Positions 1 to 6,718 are shown, counted from the stretch's first letter. The stretch is DNA of 6,801 nucleotides from an uncultured Mycoplasmataceae bacterium (GCA_949290035.1 CASEQO010000085.1:1-6801), one strand, 5' to 3'. Made by a program: numbers and translations. Notes: generated by a model not told the origin, from the letters alone.

Positions 1-160
1 AAATAATTAATATAAAAATTTTATTGCTATTAATAAAATAGTGTGGTAATATATTAATATTATTTGATGATATTGGGTGAATAGAATATATGCATTATAT
101 TCTTGTAAGAGTAGATTAATATCTCATATTACATATTCTAAAATATCTTTTTAATAATTA
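1..160. other. Unassigned AT-rich stretch, probably a transcript tail
   Basis: I see no convincing gene here. One plus-strand frame is open from the window edge to TAG at 39-41 and could be the last codons of an upstream gene, but the translated residues are low complexity. Local hairpins are visible: 83-90 pairs perfectly with 96-103 (8 bp, loop tgcat), and 113-116 pairs with 121-124. Because a plus-strand terminator follows at 162-189, the stretch is probably the 3' untranslated tail of an upstream transcript or a small RNA. No known RNA family was recognised. Confidence 0.35.
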
Positions 161-161
161 G

Positions 162-189
162 GAGTAGCATATAGCTGCTCTTTTTTTTT
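162..189 (+). terminator. Intrinsic terminator of an upstream transcript
   Basis: A 7-bp stem (162-168 with 174-180, one G-U pair, loop atata) is followed directly by nine T residues at 181-189. It would end a plus-strand transcript arriving from the left and separates it from the acidic-protein gene at 328. The 138 bases from 190 to 327 are AT-rich; I could not pick a convincing promoter pair there. Confidence 0.8.
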
Positions 190-327
190 ATTTCAAACTA
201 TACTAATTTTGTTTTAAAAAAAATTTTATCAAAAACTGATAATAAATTTCTTGAACAATTTTCATAATATATTTCACTTTTATTTTAAAAAAAATAATGT
301 AAAATTTTAATATATTAAAGGATGTTT

Positions 328-1719
328 ATGGAAAATAGAAATAAAAGAAATATAACATACATAGAATATGAAGATATTTTAGATTCAAAATCATCAAAAC
401 AAAAAAATACTTCATCAGTAGTGCCAAATAATGTTGAAAGCAAAACTATAAATCAGGAGAAAGATAATAATTCTTCTAATGAGTGTTATGTATGAGAAGT
501 GAAAGAAGATAAAAAAGAAAAAGAGTCTTTTTCAAATGATAATCAACAAAGTTCATTATTTGAAGATTTGGATATTGAAGCTACTTCTTCATTAAAAGAA
601 TTACAAGAAAGAGATCATAATTTTAATGATGAAGAAATTATTGAAGAATTTAATAATTTAGAAGATCAATCAATAAAATGAACTGTTGAAGAAGATAACC
701 AAAATATGAATCCATTATTTGAACAGCAAGATAATTCAAATAATATGAGTTTTGAACAATTAATAGAAACTATCAATGAATATGATAAAAACAACGATGA
801 TGATTTTCAAGATTTTGAAATTATAGATGAAATTAAAGAAATAGAAAATGATGATTTAATTAACAATCAAGAAAGTGAATTATCAAATGACTATTTTAAT
901 GTATTTGATGAAAAAGAAAATAACACACAATCAAGTTTAGATGAAAACGACGATGATTTTATTATAATTGATGACGAAGAACAATCTTTAGAAAACGAAG
1001 ATTACTTTAATATATTTGATGAAGATAAATGTGAATGTGAAGATTGCGAATGTGAAAAAGAAACAAATGATGAATTAATAGATGATAATTCTGAAAATGA
1101 TGATTTTATTTTAATAAATGATGAAATTCAAGATAATTTAGAAGATTTAGACAATGATCAAAATGATCTAGATGAAACAATAGATTTTGACACTATAAAT
1201 GATATAGATGAAATAGATAATTTAGAAGAATTAAGTGATCTAGATGTTGATTTAAATGATTTTATTGAAATAGAAGGTGATGATATTCTAGATATTAATG
1301 AACAAGAAGATTTAGATTTATCTGGATTAGTTGCTGATAATGATGAAGATGAAGAATTATTTAATAAAGAATTAATTGAGCAAACTGAAAATAAATTAAA
1401 CTCTACATTAGAAGATAATTCTTTATCAGCAATTAAAGAAAAAATTAAAAATCTTGAAGGAACATTAAATGATGTTCAAAAACATGCAGTTTATTCACAA
1501 GATGAATTAATTAAAAAATTAAATGAGACTTTTAATGCATCTGAAGATGAAATTAATTCATTATTAAAAAGTGCTAGTATGAAAATATCTTTTATTAATG
1601 ATGTAATAGAAAGAGCTAAAACTAAATTTGATGATTATGATTCAAATTTCTTATACAATATCATTAATAAAATAGAAGATGCAGTAGAAACATTTAAAAG
1701 AAATAATAATTTAAAATAA
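328..1719 (+). CDS. Very acidic repetitive protein, function unknown (463 aa)
   Basis: Not recognised as a member of a named family. The start at 328 has AAAGGA at 317-322 five bases upstream; ATG 322 is in frame but overlaps this site. Reading through needs UGA as Trp at 493 and 679, which give the only two tryptophans, W56 and W118, each in a W-x-V-[KE]-E-D motif. Residues 1-30 are mildly basic. Residues ~60-350 are dominated by Asp, Glu and Asn, with a D-F-x-I-I/L-D/N signature recurring at residues 162, 210, 259 and 311, a D-Y-F-N-[VI]-F-D-E pair at 188 and 225, and a C-x-C-x2-C-x-C cluster at 235-242. The last ~100 residues look helical and less acidic (possible coiled coil). No signal peptide or membrane segment is visible, so it is probably cytoplasmic. 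It appears to be transcribed alone, between terminators. A cytoskeletal, chaperone-like or metal- or cation-binding role would be guesswork. Confidence 0.9.
811..1281 (+). repeat. Degenerate ~50-codon repeats inside the acidic-protein gene
   Basis: The codons for D-F-[EI]-I-I/L-D/N-[ED] recur starting at 811, 955, 1102 and 1258, spacings of 48, 49 and 52 codons. Each copy is followed by a run rich in Glu, Asp and Leu or Ile. A second motif, D-Y-F-N-[VI]-F-D-E, occurs at 889 and 1000. The copies are clear as protein patterns but diverged in DNA, which suggests old internal duplication rather than recent slippage. Confidence 0.6.
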
Positions 1720-1728
1720 TAATATAAT

Positions 1729-1768
1729 ATGGTTTAATTTCTTAATTAAAAGAGATTAGACCATTTTT
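1729..1768 (+). terminator. Intrinsic terminator of the acidic-protein gene
   Basis: A long stem pairs 1729-1743 with 1750-1764 (15 bp including two G-U pairs) around a six-base loop, followed by a T run at 1764-1768. It starts ten bases after the stop codon at 1717-1719. Confidence 0.9.
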
Positions 1769-1769
1769 A

Positions 1770-1798
1770 TTTATATATAAAGTTTATGTTGATATAAT
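1770..1798 (+). promoter_or_regulatory. Extended -10 promoter of the cdd-mutase operon
   Basis: A perfect extended -10, TGaTATAAT, lies at 1790-1798, with a partial -35 (TTTATA, 1770-1775) at 17-base spacing. Transcription would begin near 1805, between the upstream terminator and the ribosome binding site at 1815-1821. That makes the in-frame ATG at 1804 an unlikely start. Confidence 0.65.
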
Positions 1799-1814
1799 TA
1801 ATTATGATAAATAT

Positions 1815-1821
1815 GGAGAAG
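1815..1821 (+). promoter_or_regulatory. Ribosome binding site that sets the cdd start
   Basis: GGAGAAG lies 3 bases before ATG 1825. Two other in-frame ATGs (1804 and 1813) precede or overlap it and so lack a usable site. Confidence 0.7.
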
Positions 1822-1824
1822 TTT

Positions 1825-2226
1825 ATGAATATTAAAGAAATACATTTAAAATTAGAAAATTTATTAAAAAAATCATATAGTCCTTATTCAGAGTTTAAAG
1901 TTGCTTGTATATTAGAAGATCCTGAAGGTAATTTATATGAAGGTGTTAATATTGAAAATGCATCATATGGAGCCACTATATGTGCTGAAAGATCTGCAAT
2001 TGCAAATGCAGTAACAAAAGGAGTTAGAAAAATAGTGTCTGCTTATGTTATGACTAGTTCAGATAGTTTTATATCACCATGTGGAATATGCTTACAAACA
2101 TTAGTTGAATTTATGCCTGCTAATTCACAAGTAGTTTTATTTAATAATCAAAAAAGTTATAAAATTTGAAAACTAGAAAATTTATTACCTCAATCATTTA
2201 CAAAGAAAGACTTATTAAATGAATAG
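1825..2226 (+). CDS. cdd: Cytidine deaminase
   Basis: Cytosolic zinc enzyme that hydrolyses cytidine or deoxycytidine to uridine or deoxyuridine plus ammonia in pyrimidine salvage. At 133 residues it matches the small tetrameric class. Visible motifs are N-I-E-N-A-S-Y (42-48) for substrate binding, C-A-E-R (53-56) with zinc ligand C53 and the proton-shuttling E55, and P-C-G-I-C (85-89) with zinc ligands C86 and C89. These positions agree with what I recall for the Bacillus subtilis enzyme. Residue 90 is Leu, where many relatives have Arg (C-R-Q). UGA at 2167 encodes a Trp, and the true stop is TAG at 2224-2226; stopping at the UGA would lose about 20 C-terminal residues. It is first in an operon and overlaps the mutase gene by 8 bases, implying coupled translation. 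The cdd-mutase neighbourhood resembles that of Mycoplasma genitalium (cdd next to manB/cpsG). Confidence 0.97.
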
Positions 2227-3856
2227 TAAATTATTACAAAAAAAATGACTTGATAGTGTTTATGTAACTAATGAAGAAAAGCAAATAATTAGCAATTATT
2301 CTGATCAAGAAGTAGAAGTTTATTTTAAAAATGATACTATGAGATTTGGTACTGCTGGTATTAGATCTAAAATGGGACCAGGAACAAATCAATTAAATAA
2401 ATTTACATATAGACAATTAAGTGAAGGATATGCTAAGCTTTTATTAAAAAATAGTAATAATCCAAAAGTTATTATTTGTCATGATAATAGATTAAATTCT
2501 GATACTTTTTCATTAGAATGTGCAAAAGTTTTAACTTCTTTTGGTATAAAAGTATATTTATATTATAAAAATGAATTGTTAGCTACTCCAATAGTTTCAT
2601 ATTTAATTAGACATCTTGAATTAGATGGTGGGATTATTATAACTGCAAGTCATAATCCAAAAGAGTACAATGGATTTAAAGTATATAATAAAACTGGTGG
2701 ACAAATTTTAGATGATGAAGCAAAATTTATTCAAGAAAATTTTCCTAGTCCAGAATCTATTCTAGATAACAAATATGTTTTAAATAAATCATTATTAGAA
2801 TATCTAGACGAAAATATAGTAAATAAATATTATGATGAAGCAAAAAAATGTTTAATTGATAGTGACAGTCAAAATAATAAAGATTTTCCTATTATTTTTA
2901 CAGCTCATCATGGGACAGCATCATATACATTACCAAATTTTTTAAAACAAATTGGATATAGTAATGTTATTTCAGTAAAAGAACAATGTTATCCAAATCC
3001 TTATTTTGAAAATTCAAGTAATTCAAATCCTGAAGATGCTATTTCTTTTGAATTATCATTGAAATACGCAAATGAAAATAATGCATCAATAATGATAGGT
3101 GTAGATCCAGATGCAGATAGATTAGCTGTTGCTATAAAAGATAAACAAAATAAGTGAATCTATCTAACAGGTAATCAAATGGGTATAATTTTTTCTTACT
3201 ATGTTTTACAAAATAAAACATTTACAAAAGATAAATATATTGTTTCAACATTTGTGTCAACAACATTAATAGATAGAATTGCAAAAGAATTTAACGCTTT
3301 AGTTATTAGAACAGCAACTGGGTTTAAATGACTAGCTAATGCAATTGAAAATAGTCAAGATAAAGAATTAGTAGTAGCTTTTGAAGAGGCTATTGGTTCA
3401 CTTAATTCAACTATAAATAGAGATAAAGATAGTTTTCAAGCTGCAGCATTAGCTTTAGAAATATTTAATTACTATAATTATAAAGGTGTTACACTTATAG
3501 AATTATTAGAAAATGAAATATATCCTAAATTTGGATATTGAAATGGAATTACTAAATCATATACAATCAATGATTTAAATTGAAAAGATAAAGCTAATAA
3601 AATATTAGATTATTTTAAAACATTTAATGGTGAAATTATTGATAATATTAAATTAAATAATAGTGTTTGAAATGAACAAGGTTCATGTCTAGAAATGTAT
3701 TTTGATAATGATATTATAGTTAAATTAAGATTATCTGGAACAGAACCAAAATATAAATTCTATTATGATGTTTATGCTAATTCAAATGAAGAATCTAATA
3801 ATTTATTAAATAAATTGATTAGTGCTTTTGAACAAAAAGTTAGCCAAATAAATTAG
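2219..3856 (+). CDS. manB: Phosphomannomutase/phosphoglucomutase family protein (alpha-D-phosphohexomutase)
   Basis: Moves a phosphate between C1 and C6 (or C5) of sugar phosphates through a phosphoserine enzyme. At 545 residues it is the long form seen in Mollicutes and Bacillus PgcA. In order: F-G-T-A-G-I-R at 43-49; active-site T-A-S-H-N-P with phosphoserine S144; metal loop G-V-D-P-D-A-D-R with D296, D298 and D300; sugar-binding loop E-E-A-I-G-S from E389; phosphate-binding R-L-S-G-T-E-P-K at 504-511, where the usual second residue is Pro. The start at 2219 overlaps the end of cdd (ATGaatag) and has a purine-rich AAAGAAAGA upstream. The later ATG at 2339 would remove 40 residues just before the first motif. 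Six in-frame UGA codons encode Trp. Coupling to cdd suggests it may also act as phosphopentomutase on ribose or deoxyribose 1-phosphate; that is inference. Substrate cannot be read from sequence, so the symbol follows common Mollicutes usage. Confidence 0.93.
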
Positions 3857-3879
3857 TTACTAAATTAAATATTTATAGC

Positions 3880-3910
3880 AATGAATACATTTAAAATGTA
3901 TTCATTTTTT
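3880..3910 (+). terminator. Intrinsic terminator of the cdd-mutase operon
   Basis: A perfect 11-bp stem (3880-3890 with 3896-3906, loop ttaaa) merges into a T run at 3905-3910, 24 bases after the mutase stop codon. Confidence 0.9.
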
Positions 3911-4020
3911 AATCTATTTACATTTTTATTAAACACTAGATAATATTTTTTATGTTAAATTTTTAAGTATTTAAAAGATTAATTTTTTTAGGTTAATCAT
4001 AGGGACATTTTGTTTAAAAT

Positions 4021-4052
4021 TTAACAAATTATAGTAATAACTTTTATATAAT
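4021..4052 (+). promoter_or_regulatory. Candidate promoter of the membrane-protein gene
   Basis: TTAACA (4021-4026, five of six -35 bases) precedes overlapping -10 candidates TATATA (4045-4050, spacing 18) and TATAAT (4047-4052, spacing 20). A short inverted repeat (4009-4014 with 4023-4028) overlaps the -35. In such AT-rich DNA chance matches are common, so this is tentative. Confidence 0.4.
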
Positions 4053-4082
4053 TATTGATGTTAATTAATAAAAGGAATTTAT

Positions 4083-4871
4083 ATGCCATTTTTAATAAAA
4101 AGTAAAAAATTAGTTATTAATCAAAATTCTATAAGAAGACAAATAGGTAATTATTATTCAGAAGATAGATATTACACTCTTTTAAATAAATATATGGATT
4201 CTAATTTATCTAAAAAATCTAAAACATTAGGATTTATTATTAAATATTTATTTAAATCAAGTAATTTCAAGCATGATCCAGAAATTGCAAATGGTAAATC
4301 AAAAGATGTATTATTATTAGATTTATTTTGTTATTTATGTATGATTGGATTTATAGCAATGATAATTGCTGTTGTTGGATTAAGTTTATCTAGTATGCCA
4401 ACTACAATTTCAGGTATTGCTGCATTTGGAAAAGGTTTTATTGAAAGTATTTCAAGTAATATAGTAATGCTTGTGTTTGCTGTTTTTTTCTTAATAGTAA
4501 CAATTATGTGATTAGTTATGTTTTTTAGAATTAGAAAGAAAAATAAAAAGTTATCTTTAAAAGATTATGTTCTAAAAAAACTTGAAACAGCATTAAAATT
4601 TAGATTTTTAATTAAAACATCATCAAAAGCTAAAAACACAATATCTAAAAACAATAAACCAGTTGAATTTTATTGTATAAGTAAATTTGAAAGTCAAGGT
4701 GCAGCAGCTAATAGATGATTAAATATCCAAGTAATCAATTTACTTGCATCTATTTTTGATGATTTTGATTTAGTATTTATTTTTGATGATTTATCAGATG
4801 ATGAATTTAATGAATTAAATCCAATTATTAAATTTGATTTCAAAAAAATTGATTTTGTTAAAATAACTTAG
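4083..4871 (+). CDS. Membrane protein with a two-helix hairpin, function unknown (262 aa)
   Basis: Not recognised. ATG 4083 follows AAAGGA (4071-4076) by 6 bases. Two UGA codons (4509 as W143, 4716 as W212) must be read as Trp, joining what otherwise looks like two short frames plus a 3' piece. Residues 1-75 are polar and lysine-rich. Membrane helices lie at about 76-101 and 125-148, with a short polar loop between them (~102-124). A basic patch R-I-R-K-K-N-K-K (149-156) follows the second helix, so by the positive-inside rule both ends should face the cytoplasm. Residues 157-262 form a soluble domain, basic at first and then Asp- and Phe-rich (~224-262, with repeated F-D-D). No catalytic motif, lipobox or signal peptide was seen. 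It is flanked by its own promoter candidate and a terminator, so it is probably monocistronic. Confidence 0.88.
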
Positions 4872-4879
4872 TGTGAGTA

Positions 4880-4915
4880 AAAAAATAAGTTGATTTAAAC
4901 ATCAACTTATTTTTT
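4880..4915. terminator. Bidirectional terminator between convergent genes
   Basis: A perfect stem pairs 4884-4894 with 4901-4911 (loop ttaaac) and can extend by A-T pairs. An A run at 4880-4885 and a T run at 4910-4915 give a U tract on either strand. It can end both the membrane-protein mRNA from the left and the grcA mRNA from the right. Confidence 0.9.
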
Positions 4916-4931
4916 ATATGTATTTTAGTAA

Positions 4932-5183
4932 TTACATAGATTTGTGGAATGTTCTAGCAATTACATCATCTTGTTGTTCTTTAGTTAATTTAACAAAATT
5001 AACTGCATATCCACTAACTCTAACTGTTAATTGAGGGTATTTTTCAGGGTGTTTTTGTGCATCTAATAATGTTTCTTGACTAAAAACATTTACGTTTAAA
5101 TGTTGTGCACCATTTTCAAAATAACCATCCATTAAGTTAGCTAATGTTTCGTTTTGGTTTTTACTTGATTTATTATTTGCCAT
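4932..5183 (-). CDS. grcA: Stand-alone glycyl radical domain (GrcA-like, PFL C-terminal domain)
   Basis: 83-residue protein matching the C-terminal end of pyruvate formate-lyase (PflB) and of E. coli GrcA (YfiD). Visible are D-G-Y-F (19-22), N-V-N-V (30-33), H-P-E-K-Y-P-Q-L (45-52), the glycyl radical loop R-V-S-G-Y-A-V (55-61, radical glycine G58) and the ending [13 protein letters not shown]. In GrcA biology this small protein, activated by the PFL activase, replaces the radical domain of PFL after oxygen cleaves it, restoring pyruvate + CoA to acetyl-CoA + formate. E. coli GrcA has about 127 residues; this one lacks most of the N-terminal part, keeping only ~15 residues before homology begins. 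The start is well supported: AAAGGAGA at 5198-5191 lies 7 bases upstream, with a -10 box at 5221-5216, so this is probably an expressed gene rather than a pflB fragment. No pflB remnant is visible upstream. It carries no Trp codon. Confidence 0.9.
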   Translation of the reverse strand: MANNKSSKNQNETLANLMDGYFENGAQHLNVNVFSQETLLDAQKHPEKYPQLTVRVSGYAVNFVKLTKEQQDDVIARTFHKSM

Positions 5184-5215
5184 AATACAATCTCCTTTAA
5201 ATATTTAACACTTAT

Positions 5216-5221
5216 ATTATA
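5216..5221 (-). promoter_or_regulatory. Probable -10 box of grcA
   Basis: TATAAT reads on the minus strand at 5221-5216, about 32 bases before the start codon. No good -35 lies at the usual spacing. The leader would be short and carries the strong AAAGGAGA site at 5198-5191. Confidence 0.5.
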
Positions 5222-5520
5222 GATGGATATTTTTTAATATGCTTTTCTATTTAAAAAATAATTAAAATATGTATATATACAATTAATATATTATGTGTTT
5301 ATTTATATAAGTTAAATTATATAAATTATTTTGCTTTTAGAAAAATAAAACTTTTACATATGTTAAGTAGTTAATGTATCTAATAATATTTATTAATGTT
5401 TATAGATAGATATTTATAGGTGTTGTAATAGTTTTATTGTGTGTTGTAGGTATAGATATTTTGGAAAATTAATACATGACTTTTTAAGTATTTTTAAAAT
5501 AAATGGTATAGTTATATCAC
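5222..5520. other. Intergenic stretch without a recognisable gene
   Basis: No convincing coding frame on either strand under code 4. A minor plus-strand code-4 frame ends near 5595 but has no start or binding site. Visible oddities are a 12-bp palindrome tgtatatataca (5270-5281); a 94-base run without a single C on the plus strand (5381-5474); and two nested direct repeats, tatagata at 5401 and 5451 flanking gtgttgta at 5420 and 5441. No function is proposed. Confidence 0.5.
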
Positions 5521-5546
5521 AAAAGAAAAATAGGGAGCAGCCCTAT
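5521..5546 (-). terminator. Minus-strand intrinsic terminator of the candidate RNA
   Basis: A 6-bp perfect stem (5546-5541 with 5535-5530, three G-C pairs, five-base loop), followed on the minus strand by TTTTTCTTTT. There is no T run on the plus side, so it works only for a minus-strand transcript arriving from the right. Confidence 0.75.
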
Positions 5547-5630
5547 AATTTGCGATTTTATACAGTTCTTTGATTAGGTTGTATAAAAATTTAGTACCCG
5601 TTTGGTATCAAGACCAACATCTAACTTCAT
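5521..5630 (-). ncRNA. Candidate structured small RNA, possibly MCS4/U6-like
   Basis: Read on the minus strand, this patch is richer in G and C than its surroundings and folds into three successive hairpins: 5617-5613 with 5606-5602 (5 bp); 5588-5580 with 5564-5556 (9 bp, perfect, loop of 15); and a terminator hairpin at 5546-5530 followed by TTTTTCTTTT. The order 5' hairpin, TACTAAA (5596-5590), ATACA (5584-5580), CGCAAATT (5554-5547), U-rich 3' end resembles eukaryotic U6 RNA as I remember it. Mycoplasma capricolum has an abundant small RNA, MCS4, reported to resemble U6. I therefore suggest an MCS4-like RNA, but the assignment is inferred from short matches. The 5' end is uncertain: -10-like hexamers on the minus strand at 5638-5633, 5651-5646 and 5729-5724 give RNAs of roughly 105, 120 or 195 bases. 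Alternatives are another sRNA or a leader/attenuator. Confidence 0.5.
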
Positions 5631-5745
5631 TTATAATAACAGATTTATATAAAAAAAGCGAAAGTAATTATATGAATAAATTAAAAATAATTTTACATAT
5701 TATTTATTTTGTGAATTTAAAATATTATATAAATTTTTCTAAGCT

Positions 5746-5790
5746 ATATTAAAACTATTTATATTAAAACTATTTATATTAAAACTATTT
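5746..5790. repeat. Three exact 15-bp tandem repeats
   Basis: The unit atattaaaactattt occurs three times without mismatch at 5746-5760, 5761-5775 and 5776-5790, followed by a partly similar run. The array ends about 24 bases before the -10 box of the HAD gene, covering the zone where a -35 or upstream promoter element would lie. It is outside any credible gene. Confidence 0.95.
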
Positions 5791-5813
5791 AAAATATTTA
5801 AACTCATTTTGAT

Positions 5814-5819
5814 TATAAT
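5814..5819 (+). promoter_or_regulatory. Probable -10 box of the HAD hydrolase gene
   Basis: TATAAT at 5814-5819, with a TG two bases further upstream than in a canonical extended -10. No good -35 is seen; the expected zone directly follows the 15-bp repeat array. The start codon lies 30 bases downstream. Confidence 0.5.
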
Positions 5820-5849
5820 ATTTTTAGATAATATTAATAAGGATAAATA

Positions 5850-6716
5850 GTGAAAAGATTTGTAGTAAGTGATATGGACGGAACGATTTTAAGACATCAA
5901 AATAAAACAATTACAATTGATCAGATAACAATTGATGCAATCAATAAAATATCTAAAGATAATAATTATAATTTTTCTATAGCTACTGGAAGACATTATT
6001 TAGATGTTATGCAAATGTTAAATAATCATAATATAAAATTATCAAATGATGCATTTATAATTGGAATGAATGGATGTCAAATATTTTCATGTAAAGAAAA
6101 TAAATTAATTCATAGTTCAACAATAGAAAATAAAGATATTGGTTTAATTGATGAAATAGGTGAATATCTTTATAAAAATTTTAAAGAAGTTATGCTTTTT
6201 GGTTATGGAGATCCAAATACATTATTTTTTATTAAAAATAAAAAATTAAATGATGAAGTTTTAAAGAAAAAAGTTCTAGAATATGAAGGGGAAAATTCAG
6301 TTATTAAAATTGAATTTTATGATGATATATCTCATATAAAAAATGCTTTTAAATTTTGTGTAAGTATAGCTACAGATACTGATATATATGAAATAGTTAA
6401 ATATTTAGAAAAGAAATATCCACAATTCACATTTTATAAAACTGGACCAAGATATATGGAAATCTTAACAAAAGGTGTTTCTAAGAAAAATGCTATTTCT
6501 TATATTAATGATAAATTTCTTAAAAATAATCCAAAAGATATGGTTTCATTAGGTGATTCTGGTAATGATATTGAAATGTTAGAATATACTGGAACTTCAA
6601 TAACAAGATATGATACTGATGAAAAAGTAAAAGATGTTTGTAATAAAGTATATGAATATGTTGCTTCAGAGTTTGTTGGAAGAGCAATAATGGATATACT
6701 AGAAAGAAAAATATAA
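5850..6716 (+). CDS. Cof-type HAD family hydrolase (sugar or nucleotide phosphatase)
   Basis: Haloacid dehalogenase superfamily phosphatase of the Cof/type IIB cap group, 288 residues, usual for the family. Motif I is D-M-D-G-T (8-12; nucleophile D8, acid-base D10). Motif II is A-T-G-R (45-48; T46). Motif III Lys is K212, or a neighbouring lysine, in T-K-G-V-S-K-K. Motif IV is G-D-S-G-N-D (235-240; Mg ligands D236 and D240). The cap lies between motifs II and III (~80-200). These cytosolic Mg-dependent enzymes dephosphorylate sugar phosphates, flavin or pyridoxal precursors; the exact substrate cannot be told from sequence. The start is GTG at 5850: AAGGA (5839-5843) is 6 bases upstream, an in-frame stop lies at 5844-5846, and motif I begins only eight residues in. 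Mollicutes usually carry several paralogues. There is no in-frame UGA. It is probably co-transcribed with the frame starting at 6719. Confidence 0.93.
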   Translation: MKRFVVSDMDGTILRHQNKTITIDQITIDAINKISKDNNYNFSIATGRHYLDVMQMLNNHNIKLSNDAFIIGMNGCQIFSCKENKLIHSSTIENKDIGLIDEIGEYLYKNFKEVMLFGYGDPNTLFFIKNKKLNDEVLKKKVLEYEGENSVIKIEFYDDISHIKNAFKFCVSIATDTDIYEIVKYLEKKYPQFTFYKTGPRYMEILTKGVSKKNAISYINDKFLKNNPKDMVSLGDSGNDIEMLEYTGTSITRYDTDEKVKDVCNKVYEYVASEFVGRAIMDILERKI

Positions 6717-6718
6717 AA

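Noticed and set aside
50..154. Code-4 open frame of 35 codons near the left edge
   Set aside because: It lacks a start codon and binding site, and its Trp/Tyr content comes from UGA in random AT-rich sequence.
499..1719. Separate genes at 499-681 and 706-1719
   Set aside because: They share one frame with the ATG at 328 and are split only by UGA codons. The well-placed ribosome binding site is at 317-322, and none supports starts at 499 or 706.
2339..3157. Short 272-residue mutase as a truncated gene
   Set aside because: The UGA at 3155 is Trp; the frame continues to 3856 and contains the sugar-binding loop and the phosphate-binding motif needed for a full enzyme.
5400..5600. Frameshifted pseudogene linking a code-4 frame ending near 5595 with the frame at 5549-5752
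   Set aside because: The joined translation matched no family I know, and the hairpins plus terminator on the minus strand explain the unusual composition better.
5602..5617. tRNA-like hairpin
   Set aside because: A single 5-bp stem with a six-base loop; no acceptor stem, T arm or CCA end is found around it.
5570..5752. 60-codon plus-strand frame starting at TTG
   Set aside because: No ribosome binding site, a rare start codon and no recognisable motif. It runs opposite the candidate structured RNA and ends in the tandem-repeat zone; its composition drifts to plain AT-rich codons.
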